Counted from the first letter of the stretch, positions 24,524 to 34,584 are shown. The stretch: 40,236 nucleotides of DNA from Paenacidovorax caeni (GCF_001298675.1 NZ_CYIG01000034.1:1-40236), one strand, 5' to 3'. Program-made: numbers and translations. The notes: a model not told the origin generated them from the letters alone.

Positions 24524-24853
24524 TCAGGTGGGCGCTCCAACCCTGCGCGCAGGGCGCTTTGCTGGCGCAGCCCGGGGCATGGAAACCTTGACGGTCGGCC
24601 CCATGCCAGCGGTGGCAGCCATGTCAATCAGAGTGTCCAGCGAAAACAGATTGACCTTGCCCCGCATCAGATCGGATATGCGCGGCTGGGTTACACCGAA
24701 AAAGACAGCGGCCTGTGCCTGGGTCATGCCTTGCTGGCGAATAACTTCCGTCAGGCTCATCATCAAACCCGAGCGAGCACGCATGCTCGCGGCGTTCTCG
24801 GGATTGTCCTCGATGGCATCCCATACGCTGGAGAATCGCTGTTTGTCGGTCAT
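24524..24853 (-). CDS. XRE-family HTH regulator (antitoxin-like)
   Basis: 109 aa. Helix-turn-helix MTQAQAAVFFGVTQPRISDL within residues 43-62, preceded by RSGLMMSLTEVIRQQG, the layout of HigA/phage-type XRE antitoxins. The basic Ala/Pro/Arg tail is unusual. No HigB/RelE-type toxin gene lies next to it. It follows hicB by 8 bases on the same strand, so it may regulate HicAB or the island's replication genes. Confidence 0.75.
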   Translation of the reverse strand: MTDKQRFSSVWDAIEDNPENAASMRARSGLMMSLTEVIRQQGMTQAQAAVFFGVTQPRISDLMRGKVNLFSLDTLIDMAATAGMGPTVKVSMPRAAPAKRPARRVGAPT

Positions 24854-24861
24854 GGCGCAAG

Positions 24862-25272
24862 TCAGGCGGGCGCTGCCTCGCGCCCCTCAACGGCCATGCG
24901 GGCAATAAACCCTGAGCGGGTTTCGCCAGCACTGCGGGCGCGGGCGTCCAGGCGGTGCAGGACGCGGCGCGGCAGGCTGATATTCACCCGTTCAAGCGTG
25001 TCATCCAGCATGGCCGGGTCAACCTTCACCAGTGCCCACAGCCAGCCTTCAAACTCAGGACGAGCGGCGCGCAGGGCCTCAATGTGCGACGGTGCTGGAA
25101 TGTCCTGCCCGTCATCAATGGCTGCCTCAATCCATCCGGTGATAGCGTCCTCGGCCTGAATCAGGGCCTCTTCCAGCGTGTCACCCGCTGAAAAGCAGCC
25201 GGGCAGGTCAGGCACGACAACACCCCACGCGGTGGTGTCGTTTCCGGGTTCGATGGCAATGGGGTAGCGCAT
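24862..25272 (-). CDS. hicB: HicB-family antitoxin
   Basis: 136 aa. The N-terminal HicB fold (YPIAIEPGNDTTAWGVVVPD followed by LPGCFSAGDTLEEALIQAED) binds the HicA toxin. The C-terminal segment LERVNISLPRRVLHRLDARA, with SGFIARMAVE, is a ribbon-helix-helix DNA-binding domain for autoregulation. ATG 25272 has GAGAGGTG 6 bases upstream; a GTG three codons earlier is an alternative. It follows hicA by 12 bases. Confidence 0.88.
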   Translation of the reverse strand: MRYPIAIEPGNDTTAWGVVVPDLPGCFSAGDTLEEALIQAEDAITGWIEAAIDDGQDIPAPSHIEALRAARPEFEGWLWALVKVDPAMLDDTLERVNISLPRRVLHRLDARARSAGETRSGFIARMAVEGREAAPA

Positions 25273-25284
25273 GGGTGTCACCTC

Positions 25285-25464
25285 TCAGATACCGGCATGC
25301 CGCCGGATGGCTTTGACCAGCCCTTGCCCCAAGTCTTTCTTGGGGTGCGGCACCACTACGATACCCAAGCGATTCGGATGCTTAAAGATGTGGTGCGAAC
25401 CGTTCACCCGGTCAAGCTTCCACCCGGCACGCTGCATATCTCGTATCAGATCGGCGCTGGTCAT
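25285..25464 (-). CDS. hicA: HicA-family mRNA interferase toxin
   Basis: 59 aa, beginning MTSADLIRDMQRAGWKLDRV, with the catalytic-type His24 in NGSHHIFKHP and the typical VVVPHPKKDLGQGLVKAIRR end. It cleaves mRNA when free of HicB. The gene pair probably stabilises the island. The start follows directly after the palindromic operator, so the leader is very short. Confidence 0.9.
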   Translation of the reverse strand: MTSADLIRDMQRAGWKLDRVNGSHHIFKHPNRLGIVVVPHPKKDLGQGLVKAIRRHAGI

Positions 25465-25467
25465 TTG

Positions 25468-25482
25468 TGTGTATGATACACA
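25468..25482 (-). promoter_or_regulatory. Palindromic operator/promoter of hicAB
   Basis: TGTGTATGATACACA is a 7+1+7 palindrome, 3 bases before the hicA ATG. On the coding strand it contains TATCAT, a possible -10 box, so HicB binding would block it. Confidence 0.6.
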
Positions 25483-25516
25483 TCGATGGTGATTGATGCA
25501 AACATAGGCGCGTGAA

Positions 25517-26839
25517 TTACCCGGCCACCACGCGCAGCGCACCCGGCTCGGCCTGAGCATCAAACTGCACACCGGCCAGGCTCAGGATATGGGCCTCCAC
25601 ACGCTCCGCGTGGGGGCGCAATTCATCCATGGTAAGAATGGCGTAACCGTCCGCAACAGCGCTCGGAGTGTGCCCCGCAATTTGCGCTGGTACACCGAGG
25701 GGGGCGATATTGCGACCCTGTCGTATGAAAGTTCGGCGCAGTCCATGAAACGTCAGGTGCTTGACCTGGGCATGTTGCAGCACCTGGGCATGGGATGCGC
25801 GGGCATCCGTAATGCGCCCTGCCTTGCCCGTGCTCGCAAACACATACGGCCCTACCCTGGGCAGCGTTGCCAGCAGTTGCGCCAGATACGGTGTCAGGGG
25901 GATGGTGCGTGTAGCCTCAACCTTGTCGGCAATGGTCAGCTTGCGCCATTGAAAATCCACGTCCTGCCAGCGCAGGGCAGCCATTTCTTCACGACGGGCA
26001 CCAGTCAGCAGCAAGGCGCGCAGGTACACGGCAGCGGTGCGGTTGCCCAATTGCTCGGTGCCTGCCCACCAGCCTGCAATCTGCGCACCATCCAAGGCGT
26101 CTTTGCGTCGCGTGTTCGGCGGCAGGCTCTCCAAAATGGCAGGCGCCCCACCTGCATCGCGGTCTGTCAGGCTCCGATACTCAGGGCGGGCAGCACACCA
26201 GCGCAGGAAACCCCGGAACATCATCAGGGCGCGGGCGGCTTGGTGCTTACCAGAAACGGCTTCGCGGTCGTACCAGTTTTTCAGCGTGTCCTCGTTCACC
26301 CCGGCCAGCGGCAGCGCCAGCAGCGGATACAGCGGCCCCGGCCTTGTGAGCCCCTGCCCTCGCTTTTTCTTTTCACCACCAGGTACTGCCATTGCTTCAA
26401 GGTCGGCTCGGTACCGGGGCTTCCAGGCATCCTTGCGCTTGGGCTTGCCATTCTCCAGATACAGCGGCCACAGGTCTCCCACGGTGAGGGCGGCGGCCTT
26501 GTCGGCCTCTGCCTTGGCAGCGGCAGCGGCTTGTTTTTCGGCCTGGGCGGCCAAAGCGTCACGCTTGAGGTCGCGGGGGTCTTTGCCCTCATCAATCAGA
26601 CGTTGAAGTTCGCGAGCCTTCGCTTGCGCTTCTGGAATGCGCCAAGCGGTAGGGCTTCCAATGGTTATGCGAATGTCCTTGCCTTGGTAAACGCTTTGGA
26701 ACACGTAGGCAGGCTTCCCAGCAGGGGTCGCCCTGAGCCCGAGTCCCGGCGCGGTCGCGTCCCATAAGAAAGCCTGCTTCTTATCGGACGGACACTTGAA
26801 CCCCGACACCCGGGCAGCGGTAAATGCAATCTTTGCCAT
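25517..26839 (-). CDS. int: Tyrosine site-specific integrase (P4 type, DUF4102 N-terminus)
   Basis: 440 aa. The N-terminal arm-binding DUF4102-like domain (DATAPGLGLRATPAGKPAYV, followed by FQSVY) is followed by an Ala/Lys-rich helical linker, the core-binding region and the catalytic domain. Catalytic residues are R282 (TGARREEMAALRW), H365 and R368 (HGLRR), H390 (AGHTPS) and the nucleophile Y399 (ADGYAI). All are present, so the enzyme should be active. It catalyses integration at tRNA-Thr and, with the Xis-like protein, excision. It is transcribed away from the right attachment site, with candidate arm sites just upstream of its start. Confidence 0.93.
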   Translation of the reverse strand: MAKIAFTAARVSGFKCPSDKKQAFLWDATAPGLGLRATPAGKPAYVFQSVYQGKDIRITIGSPTAWRIPEAQAKARELQRLIDEGKDPRDLKRDALAAQAEKQAAAAAKAEADKAAALTVGDLWPLYLENGKPKRKDAWKPRYRADLEAMAVPGGEKKKRGQGLTRPGPLYPLLALPLAGVNEDTLKNWYDREAVSGKHQAARALMMFRGFLRWCAARPEYRSLTDRDAGGAPAILESLPPNTRRKDALDGAQIAGWWAGTEQLGNRTAAVYLRALLLTGARREEMAALRWQDVDFQWRKLTIADKVEATRTIPLTPYLAQLLATLPRVGPYVFASTGKAGRITDARASHAQVLQHAQVKHLTFHGLRRTFIRQGRNIAPLGVPAQIAGHTPSAVADGYAILTMDELRPHAERVEAHILSLAGVQFDAQAEPGALRVVAG

Positions 26840-26854
26840 GTGGTGCCCCTTGTA

Positions 26855-26892
26855 GTCTTACATCGGCCAGGATGTAAGGGCGGATGTAAGAC
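26855..26892 (+). repeat. 22-bp end repeat, right copy, plus inverted unit (candidate arm sites)
   Basis: 26871-26892 is identical to 9172-9193 (GATGTAAGGGCGGATGTAAG plus AC). An inverted unit GTCTTACATC lies at 26855-26864, 6 bases before it. The group begins 16 bases upstream of the integrase ATG, so binding there could also repress int. Confidence 0.6.
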
Positions 26893-27020
26893 TATTTGCT
26901 GAAAAATGCTGAACCTCAATCAACACTGCAACTGTTTTTGCATCCAGCAAAATCACTATAAGCTGTTGATTTTTATGGATTCTATCAGCGCCAGTCAACA
27001 CGGGCAAATATGCCTATCTC

Positions 27021-27070
27021 CTCATTCGTAATGAGAAGGTCGGGTGTTCGATTCATCTCTCCGGCACCAA
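27021..27070 (+). repeat. Right attachment site, truncated tRNA-Thr copy
   Basis: Identical to 9066-9115. It lacks the acceptor 5' strand, the D-arm and one base of the anticodon stem, so it cannot be a functional tRNA. Confidence 0.93.
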
Positions 27071-27093
27071 ATTTCCAATAAAACCAAAAAGTT

Positions 27094-27117
27094 AAAAGCC
27101 GCCTAGTGCGGCTTTTT
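27094..27117 (+). terminator. Original terminator of tRNA-Thr, displaced by the island
   Basis: Stem AAAAGCCGC / GCGGCTTTT with a CTAGT loop and T-run, 24 bases after the tRNA remnant. It is on the chromosomal side of the right attachment site. The next 230 bases up to the nrdR stop hold no gene that I can support. Confidence 0.75.
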
Positions 27118-27352
27118 GCTTTTCTTGGGTGTATCGATATCGCCGATAACGCGGAAGCATGTCGGGAGCAGGCGTATTGGCGGGGCATCAATGCGGCACT
27201 GCCGATCCTTAGCCGCACGTTACGATCCTCGCCACGCCGTGGTTGGCGTGCGCCAGCGCTTTTGGTTTGATTCGGCCAAAGGCCTTGCGACTCAGGTGCT
27301 GAGTGCTATCAAATATGCAGCGAAAATCGCCGCATTCGTGGCGGATGCGCGT

Positions 27353-27799
27353 TCAGCGCACTTCGTCCACCAGGGTCTTGAACTCGTCGATGTCCTCAAA
27401 GCTGCGGTACACGCTGGCGTAGCGCACATAGGCTACCTTGTCGAGCTTCTGCAGTTCGCGCATGACCAGCTCGCCAATGCGACTGGACAGGACTTCGCGC
27501 TGGCCCAGGTTGAGGAGCCGTTCCTCGATGCGTTCAATGGCCGAATCGACCTGCGTCGTGCTCACGGGGCGCTTGCGCAGTGCGATGGCGAACGAGCCCT
27601 GGAGCTTGCGGCGGTCGTATTCAACGCGCCGCCCGTCCTTCTTGACGATGGCCGGAAAGCTCACGTCTGGCCGCTCGTAAGTGGTGAAGCGCTTGTCGCA
27701 GGCGCTGCACTGGCGGCGTCGCCGGATGAAGTCCCCGTCCTCTGCCACGCGGGTTTCGACGACTTGCGTCTCGGGGTGGCTGCAGAACGGGCACTTCAT
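27353..27799 (-). CDS. nrdR: NrdR, repressor of ribonucleotide reductase genes
   Basis: 148 aa. N-terminal zinc ribbon with C3, C6, C31 and C34 (CPFC ... CSAC), then an ATP-cone domain (about 49-139, [20 protein letters not shown] onward). It senses ATP/dATP and represses nrd operons. It follows glyA by 12 bases; glyA-nrdR is a common proteobacterial order. It probably shares the ZTP-riboswitch-controlled transcript. Confidence 0.95.
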   Translation of the reverse strand: MKCPFCSHPETQVVETRVAEDGDFIRRRRQCSACDKRFTTYERPDVSFPAIVKKDGRRVEYDRRKLQGSFAIALRKRPVSTTQVDSAIERIEERLLNLGQREVLSSRIGELVMRELQKLDKVAYVRYASVYRSFEDIDEFKTLVDEVR

Positions 27800-27811
27800 G
27801 GCGTGTAAGGA

Positions 27812-29056
<1,245 letters not shown>

Positions 29057-29078
29057 GGCAGTCCTTTTGCATTGGAGT

Positions 29079-29096
29079 CCCTTGGAGAAACAAGGG
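29079..29096 (-). promoter_or_regulatory. Hairpin between ZTP aptamer and glyA (expression platform)
   Basis: On the minus strand CCCTTG-TTTCTC-CAAGGG, directly after the conserved CCTGGGCA of the aptamer and 22 bases before the glyA ATG. No T-run follows, so control is more likely at translation than by termination. Confidence 0.5.
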
Positions 29097-29250
29097 CTGC
29101 CCAGGCGAACGGCTGAAACGCTGCAAGGTGGATGGCCCGCGCGGTACGCTCCCCAGTGGTCACAGGAAAAGCTTCCTGCCGGTTTCCACGTCAGCGGCGG
29201 TGCCCGGCTTTGCCAGGGCGCCGCGCCTATCGCCAGTCGCGTACGGGCGT
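29097..29250 (-). ncRNA. ZTP (pfl) riboswitch upstream of glyA
   Basis: The minus strand shows the two conserved halves of the pfl motif. The 5' half is GTACGCGACTGGCG (+ strand 29231-29244). The 3' half is GGGGAGCGTAC (+ strand 29144-29154), then GCCGTTCGCCTGGGCA ending at 29098. P1 is the exact pairing GUACGC with GCGUAC. A long variable loop of about 80 bases separates them. The class binds ZTP/ZMP, which rises when 10-formyl-THF is short, and is known in front of glyA and other one-carbon genes. Confidence 0.85.
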
Positions 29251-29283
29251 TAGTGTAGCTGAGGCTGCGGACGCAACTGCCGC

Positions 29284-30117
29284 TTACAGGCCCGAATCCG
29301 ACAGCATCGCCACCTTGTCCGAAGTGCTGGTCGTGGCTGCAGGAGCCGGCGTTGGAGCCTGGGTGGAGAGCATCGGGCCTTGGGTCTGGTTCGTCGGAAC
29401 CGGGCGGCCTGCGGCGACCTGGCGTAGGCGCGTGTGTTCGGCCAGAACCTTGATGGCATATCCGCCGTCGTCTTCCAGGTTGGCGGCGCCCACGTAGTAG
29501 CGCAGGCCACCTTCGAGGGAGCCGGCGCGGGCGATGCACTCCTTGAGTACGGTGACGCCGACGCGCAGGTTGCTTACCGGATCGAACGCTGCCAGATGCC
29601 CGCCGAAATGCTGGTACTTGTCCTGGTGCACGCGGGTCATCACCTGCATCAGCCCCTGGGCACCCACGGCGCTTTGGGCGAAGGGATTGAAACTCGACTC
29701 AATGGCCATGATGGCCAGGATCAATGTCGGATCCAGCTTGTTGCGCGCGCCTAGTTCGTAGGCCTCGGAAACCAGCGCGGCGATCGGTTCGGGCGCAACG
29801 CGGTATTTCTTACTCAGCCAATAGGCCACGGTGGCCTGCTCCTTCGGCAGATCCTTAGGATTGGTGGCAGTGGCGCGCTCAATGGCGTCCGGTTCAATGG
29901 GCGCGGCCAGCAGGGCAGCCTGGCGCGATTGCAGCCAGCTGCGCAGCTCTTCTTCCCCGGTTTGGCGCAGGTCAGGGCGCGCCACCAAGGTCAGGGCCAC
30001 GAAGGCCACAGCTAACCCTAAAAGGGCGAAGCTGTTATGGGTGATTTCAAGAAAACCGTCGGTCACATCAGACACGAACGTGCGCACAGAGGCGATCACT
30101 TTTCCTGACGCTGTCAT
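29284..30117 (-). CDS. Membrane-anchored lytic transglycosylase (SLT family)
   Basis: 277 aa. One membrane helix at residues 29-46 ([18 protein letters not shown]), then the soluble-lytic-transglycosylase catalytic domain with E140 in [15 protein letters not shown] and GAQGLMQVM. The tail is Pro/Ala/Thr-rich and probably disordered. It cleaves peptidoglycan glycan strands in the periplasm. ATG 30117 has AAGGAAGAG 3 bases upstream. The frame is open upstream but does not look coding. Its 3' end abuts the glyA leader, so transcription from this gene would run into glyA. Confidence 0.88.
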   Translation of the reverse strand: MTASGKVIASVRTFVSDVTDGFLEITHNSFALLGLAVAFVALTLVARPDLRQTGEEELRSWLQSRQAALLAAPIEPDAIERATATNPKDLPKEQATVAYWLSKKYRVAPEPIAALVSEAYELGARNKLDPTLILAIMAIESSFNPFAQSAVGAQGLMQVMTRVHQDKYQHFGGHLAAFDPVSNLRVGVTVLKECIARAGSLEGGLRYYVGAANLEDDGGYAIKVLAEHTRLRQVAAGRPVPTNQTQGPMLSTQAPTPAPAATTSTSDKVAMLSDSGL

Positions 30118-30788
30118 AGCTCTTCCTTTCGTGGGGCCCCCTGTCCATGGCCGTCCGTTACTGGTCGGCGGGGCAGGGCGGGCCTCGGATTGGTACGCCA
30201 TCGAATTCGCCCGGGCGCCGCTGGCGCGAAGGGAGTGGCGAACTGACTTAGCCGGGGTCGGCAGCGCTGGGTTTGTACTAGCTGTTGGAAAGCTGGCGGA
30301 TTCTAGAAGCGTTTTAAATGCAAGGTCAACACTAACGATTGTGTTTTTTATATTTATTTTGCATAAAAATACTGTATAAAAAGTCAAATTTAGGCTTCTC
30401 TGGCGTCATCCCGCTACACACATGCAATCGGAAGGGGCGTCTCCATAAACAATGTGATTTGAGTCCGGCGCCTAAGTTTGCTAAGGTAAAACTGCCTGGA
30501 ACCTCTAGGCACTTGCCGAACGAAGCAACACCTCCTGCACCATGGGCACCGCGTGCCCCGCAGCCAAGGAAGCGCTTCACCGGCAAACCCCCTGGGGGCA
30601 ATACCTTGCCCCCTGGCTGGTGAGGGACTCTTATCCTCCCTCGCCGCCAATCGATGGCAAAGGCCGTTGTGCCAGCCGTCAAGCCCGGTGGTTGGCTGAT
30701 TGCCCGCCACCGGGCTTTCTCTTTGATGCACTCCTTCCTTCGAAAATCTGGTGCAATCCAGCCTTTGGACTGTGGGAGTGCGGGCTTG
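30118..30788. promoter_or_regulatory. Divergent intergenic region with an AT-rich core
   Basis: About 670 bases between divergent genes without a supported gene. A very AT-rich stretch (about 30310-30395, with TTTTTTATATTTATTTTGCA) stands out from the GC-rich surroundings and probably holds the transglycosylase promoter. TTGACT on the minus strand at 30383-30388 is a -35 candidate without a clear -10. No strong terminator or RNA structure was recognised. The open frames across 30332-31066 look like non-coding shadow. Confidence 0.4.
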
Positions 30789-33700
30789 GTGGACATACTA
30801 AAAAGCAAGGCGTGGTTGCGGCGTACCGTCTGGTTCGTGCTCGCCGTTCTGGTGCTGTGGGCCCTGGGGTGGTTGGCGTTGCCTCCCTTGTTGCGCAGCC
30901 AAGGACAGAAGCTGGCAAGCGAGGCATTGGGGCGGGACGTGCGCATTGGGCGTATCGAGTTTGTACCCTGGTCGCTGCAACTCACGGTGCATGACGTGGC
31001 TGTGGCCACTGCGGATGGGCAGGGGGCGCAGTTCACCGTCACCCGTGTGCTTGCCGATGTCGGCATGGCATCGCTGCTGCGCCTGGCGCCTGTGTTGGAT
31101 GCGCTGGAGGTCGATCAGCCGGTGCTGCGCCTGGCGCAGTTGTCGCCCGGACATTACGACATCGACGACATCTTGGCCCGCTTGGCCCCGCCGGGTGAGC
31201 CGGATCCCGCGCCTGCTGGGCCGCCGCCGCGCTTCGCTCTTTACAACATTGCCGTGCGTGGTGGCGCGGTGGACTTCGAAGATCGCACCGTGGGGCGTAC
31301 CCATACAGTGCGCGATCTGGCGTTGAGCGTGCCATTCCTGAGCAGCCTGCCGTCCAAGCGCGAAATCAAGGTGGAGCCACGCCTGGCCTTCAAGCTCAAT
31401 GACAGTGCGTTCGATTCCTCGGCTGAGGCCACGCCTTTTCTTTCCAGCCGCAAGACGCAAGCGCATGTTCGCCTGGTGGATTTCGATCTCGCGCCCTACC
31501 TGGGCTACTTGCCTCAGAGTCTGCCCGTGCGCTTGCAGTCGGGCGTGCTCGGCGTGGATCTGACGCTTTCGTTTGAGCAGCAAACCGATGCGGCCGTGCA
31601 TGTACGGGGGCATGTGCGGGCTCAGGGGCTGCGCCTGAGCGATAGCCACCAACAGCCTCTGCTGGACGTGGGGTCGATTGCAGTGCAGATTGCTGACTTG
31701 CAGCCCTTGGCCCAGCGGGGACACATTGCCTCCGTCGATATCGAGGAGCCTCGGGTACTGGCTCGGCGCGCGCAGGATGGACAAATCAATTGGCAGCGTT
31801 TGGCATCGTCGCCCAGTGTCGCTCCCCAGCCTGCCGCCAAGCCCGCGCCCAAGGCGCCGGCAGATGCTGGATGGCAATTGGCCGTTGACCGCGTGGCGCT
31901 GCGTTCCGGGCAGGTCGATTGGCACGACGACGCTGTTGCAGGGGGCGCCAGGCTGGCGTTGGAAGCCTTGCGGGTAGATGCCTCGGCGATTGCTGTGCCG
32001 CTGCAAAAGCCACTGCGGTTCGCCGGTTCCGCGCAGCTTCAAGGAGCGGCACTGGACTTTCAAGGCGAGGCCGGGCAAAAGTTGGCGACGGTCGCAGCCT
32101 CGGTGCGTGGGCTTCCTTTGGAAGCTGCTGCCCCCTATGTGGCCGAGCAATGGAATCCCCGGGTCAGCGGGCGCCTGGATGCCGACCTGGGACTTGCTTG
32201 GAATGGGCCGGCGGTCATCGCGCACCTGGCGCGTCTGTCGGTGGATGACATCGCCTTGGCGTGCCCCGCCAAGGTGGTTTGTGCTGGTGCGGGGCTGGCC
32301 GGTGTGGCGATGCGCAACAAGGACAGCTTGGCCGAGGTCAAGGCTTTGCGTGTAGAGAATGCCCGGCTGGACCTGTTGCACCAGTCGCTCAACGTCGAGC
32401 GCATCGCCATCACCCAGCCCCGTGCTCTGGTGGCGCGCAGCAAGGATGGCCAATGGATGGTGCAGCAATGGATGGCGACGCATCGTGCACCCGCACCTGC
32501 CGTGGAGCCTGGGGCGACACCTGCACGGGCCGCGCCCTGGTCCGTGCAACTGGGCACCATTGACCTGGATGGCGGCTCGCTGGCGCTGCAGGATGCACTG
32601 CCTGTGCGGCCCGTGGCGTTCAATGTGTCGGGGCTGCGCATACGTCTGGAAAACTTGGCTCCGCTGGCGCCGCCCGGCAGCAAACCTGCGCAGTTGCAGC
32701 TTGCCGCGCGCGTTGGCGCGGGACGCGTGGATCCAGGACGCCTGGAATATGACGGCACGCTTGGCCTGGCACCTGTCAGCGCGCAGGGCAAGGTGCTGGC
32801 AACCCAGTTGCCATTGCATGCCTTCGAGCCCTATGTGGCAGATGCGCTGAACGTGCGTGTGCTACGCGCCGACGGCAGCTTCAAGGGCAGCGTGCACTAT
32901 GCCGAGCAGCCCCAGGGAGCTGTGGCCCGGGTGCAGGGTGATGCCTCGCTGGACGACTTGCGGGTACGCTCGGTGCTGCTGACGCAGGGTAAAGATGCCG
33001 TGCAGGACGATGGTCAGCCACTCCGACTGACGGCACAGGACAACGATCTGCTGCGCTGGAAGTCGCTGGGCCTGCGTGGCGTGGATGTGGCCTTGGCGCC
33101 GGGGCAGGCGACCCGGGTGGAGGTACGGGAAACCGCGCTCAGCGACTTTTTCGCGCGCATGATCGTGCAGGAAAACGGGCGTATTAACCTGCAGGATTTG
33201 GTCAAGGCAGCGCCCAAGCAGGGCAGTACGGCTGTGGCACCGCAGCCGCAGGCATCGGCGCCTGTGTCTACGACTGTGGCCGCCCCGGCTGCGGTGGTGC
33301 GGTTTGGTCCGGTCTCGCTGACCGGTGGCGCTGTGCGCTTTTCCGACTATTTCATCAAGCCGAATTATTCGGCCGACCTGAGTGAGTTGACGGGACGTTT
33401 GAGCGCATTTTCTTCTGAGCCGCCGGCCCAGGGCGCAGTGCCCGCCATGGCCGATCTGGAGCTGCGTGGCCGGGCCGAGGGCACGGCGTCGCTAGAGATC
33501 ACAGGCAAGCTCAACCCGCTGGCACAGCCCTTGGCGCTCGATATCGTGGGCAAGATGCGTGACCTGGAGCTACCTCCGCTGTCGCCCTACACGGTGAAGT
33601 ACGCCGGCCACGGTATCGAACGCGGCAAGCTCAGCATGGACGTGGCCTACAAGATCGAGCCCAATGGCCAGCTGACCGCCAGCAACAAGCTGGTGCTGAA

Positions 33701-34490
33701 CCAGTTGACCTTCGGGGAGCCGGTCGAGGGCGCGCCGGCAAGCCTGCCGGTGCGTCTGGCCACGGCGCTGTTGGCGGACCGCAACGGCGTGATCGACCTC
33801 GATTTGCCGATCAGCGGTTCGCTCAATGACCCCGAGTTCCGCCTGGCGCCAGTCATCTTCAAGATCATCGGCAATCTCATCATGAAGGCCGTAACCTCGC
33901 CTTTCGCACTTCTGGCCAACGCACTGGGCGGCTCCAGCGACCTGAGCGCGGTGGCTTTCGCACCCGGAAGCGCGCAACTGGACGAAGCTGCACGCGCGGG
34001 GCTGGACAAGGTGGCCAAGGCGCTGACCGACCGGCCTGCGCTGACGATGACGGTAGTTGGGCAGGCACAGCTGGAGCGCGAGCGCGAAGGGTGGAAGCAG
34101 GCGCAGTTGCAGGGCATGCTGCTGGCGCAAAAGCGTCGCGCGGCACGGCGCGATGGCCAGGAGCCCGGTGACGTAGCGCCTGTGACGCCAGAGGAGGTGC
34201 CGGCATTGCTCAAGGAAGTCTATCGCCGCGCTGATATTCCGAAGCCCCGCAACCTCATTGGTCTGGCCAAGGACCTGCCTCAGTCAGAGATGGAGGCGCT
34301 GTTGCTCGCAAGCATTCCCGTGCCCGAGAACGCCATGCGCGAGCTGGCGGTGGCGCGTGGGGTGGCGGTGCGCGACTATTTGGCGCAGCACCAGGTGCCC
34401 AAGGACCGCCTGTTCCTCGGGGCCGTGGATACCCAGCCGGATGACGCCAAATGGACGCCCCGGGCACAACTCACCCTGGCCATGCCGTAG
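30789..34490 (+). CDS. DUF748 / AsmA-like large envelope protein
   Basis: 1233 aa from a GTG start (GGGAG 10 bases upstream). Alternative ATGs lie up to 135 bases further upstream. One N-terminal membrane helix (TVWFVLAVLVLWALGWLALP) is followed by a very long beta-rich periplasmic region of repeated AsmA/TamB-like units (for example LASEALGRDVRIGRIEFVPW at the start). The conserved DUF748 block has FSDYFIKPNYSADLSELTGR and, later, GKLSMDVAYKIEPNGQLTAS. The C-terminal part is helical, with AFAPGSAQLDEAARAGLDKV reminiscent of OmpA-like ends. Proteins of this class are thought to form lipid-conducting bridges between membranes; the exact role is unknown. A single gene, followed 94 bases later by the DUF349 gene. 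Confidence 0.82.
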   Translation: MDILKSKAWLRRTVWFVLAVLVLWALGWLALPPLLRSQGQKLASEALGRDVRIGRIEFVPWSLQLTVHDVAVATADGQGAQFTVTRVLADVGMASLLRLAPVLDALEVDQPVLRLAQLSPGHYDIDDILARLAPPGEPDPAPAGPPPRFALYNIAVRGGAVDFEDRTVGRTHTVRDLALSVPFLSSLPSKREIKVEPRLAFKLNDSAFDSSAEATPFLSSRKTQAHVRLVDFDLAPYLGYLPQSLPVRLQSGVLGVDLTLSFEQQTDAAVHVRGHVRAQGLRLSDSHQQPLLDVGSIAVQIADLQPLAQRGHIASVDIEEPRVLARRAQDGQINWQRLASSPSVAPQPAAKPAPKAPADAGWQLAVDRVALRSGQVDWHDDAVAGGARLALEALRVDASAIAVPLQKPLRFAGSAQLQGAALDFQGEAGQKLATVAASVRGLPLEAAAPYVAEQWNPRVSGRLDADLGLAWNGPAVIAHLARLSVDDIALACPAKVVCAGAGLAGVAMRNKDSLAEVKALRVENARLDLLHQSLNVERIAITQPRALVARSKDGQWMVQQWMATHRAPAPAVEPGATPARAAPWSVQLGTIDLDGGSLALQDALPVRPVAFNVSGLRIRLENLAPLAPPGSKPAQLQLAARVGAGRVDPGRLEYDGTLGLAPVSAQGKVLATQLPLHAFEPYVADALNVRVLRADGSFKGSVHYAEQPQGAVARVQGDASLDDLRVRSVLLTQGKDAVQDDGQPLRLTAQDNDLLRWKSLGLRGVDVALAPGQATRVEVRETALSDFFARMIVQENGRINLQDLVKAAPKQGSTAVAPQPQASAPVSTTVAAPAAVVRFGPVSLTGGAVRFSDYFIKPNYSADLSELTGRLSAFSSEPPAQGAVPAMADLELRGRAEGTASLEITGKLNPLAQPLALDIVGKMRDLELPPLSPYTVKYAGHGIERGKLSMDVAYKIEPNGQLTASNKLVLNQLTFGEPVEGAPASLPVRLATALLADRNGVIDLDLPISGSLNDPEFRLAPVIFKIIGNLIMKAVTSPFALLANALGGSSDLSAVAFAPGSAQLDEAARAGLDKVAKALTDRPALTMTVVGQAQLEREREGWKQAQLQGMLLAQKRRAARRDGQEPGDVAPVTPEEVPALLKEVYRRADIPKPRNLIGLAKDLPQSEMEALLLASIPVPENAMRELAVARGVAVRDYLAQHQVPKDRLFLGAVDTQPDDAKWTPRAQLTLAMP

Positions 34491-34584
34491 GGCGTTTGGG
34501 AATCGCAGCAAATACCGGCGAAAATACGCGTTTCACCCCGGCCCGCTCAAGGCGCTGGCCGGGGTTGTTCCATTCAAATCATCC

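Larger units (their letters stand above)
9066..27070. mobile_element. 18-kb integrative island in tRNA-Thr (satellite-like, defence cargo)
   Basis: Bounded by a perfect 50-bp direct repeat (9066-9115 and 27021-27070) matching the 3' part of tRNA-Thr. It encodes an intact tyrosine integrase at the right end, a Xis/AlpA-like protein, Toprim and DUF3987 replication-type proteins, HicAB and an XRE regulator. The left half is a four-gene cargo operon. No capsid, portal, tail, relaxase or type IV secretion gene is seen. This layout resembles P4-like satellites or small replicating islands that carry anti-phage cargo; the comparison is inference. The integrase, attachment sites and end-proximal repeats all look intact, so the element may still excise. 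Confidence 0.9.

Noticed and set aside
27021-27070. Second tRNA-Thr gene
   Set aside because: Only the 3' 50 bases are present. No D-arm or acceptor 5' strand exists upstream, so it is an attachment-site remnant.
30365-30391. LexA-type box (CTGTATAAAAAGT) in the AT-rich region upstream of the transglycosylase
   Set aside because: The right half (ACAG) is missing, so it does not meet the CTGT-N8-ACAG rule.
30798-32819. A 673-codon minus-strand frame opposite the DUF748 gene
   Set aside because: Arg/Gln/His-rich low-information sequence without a ribosome site; the plus strand reads as a continuous AsmA-like protein.
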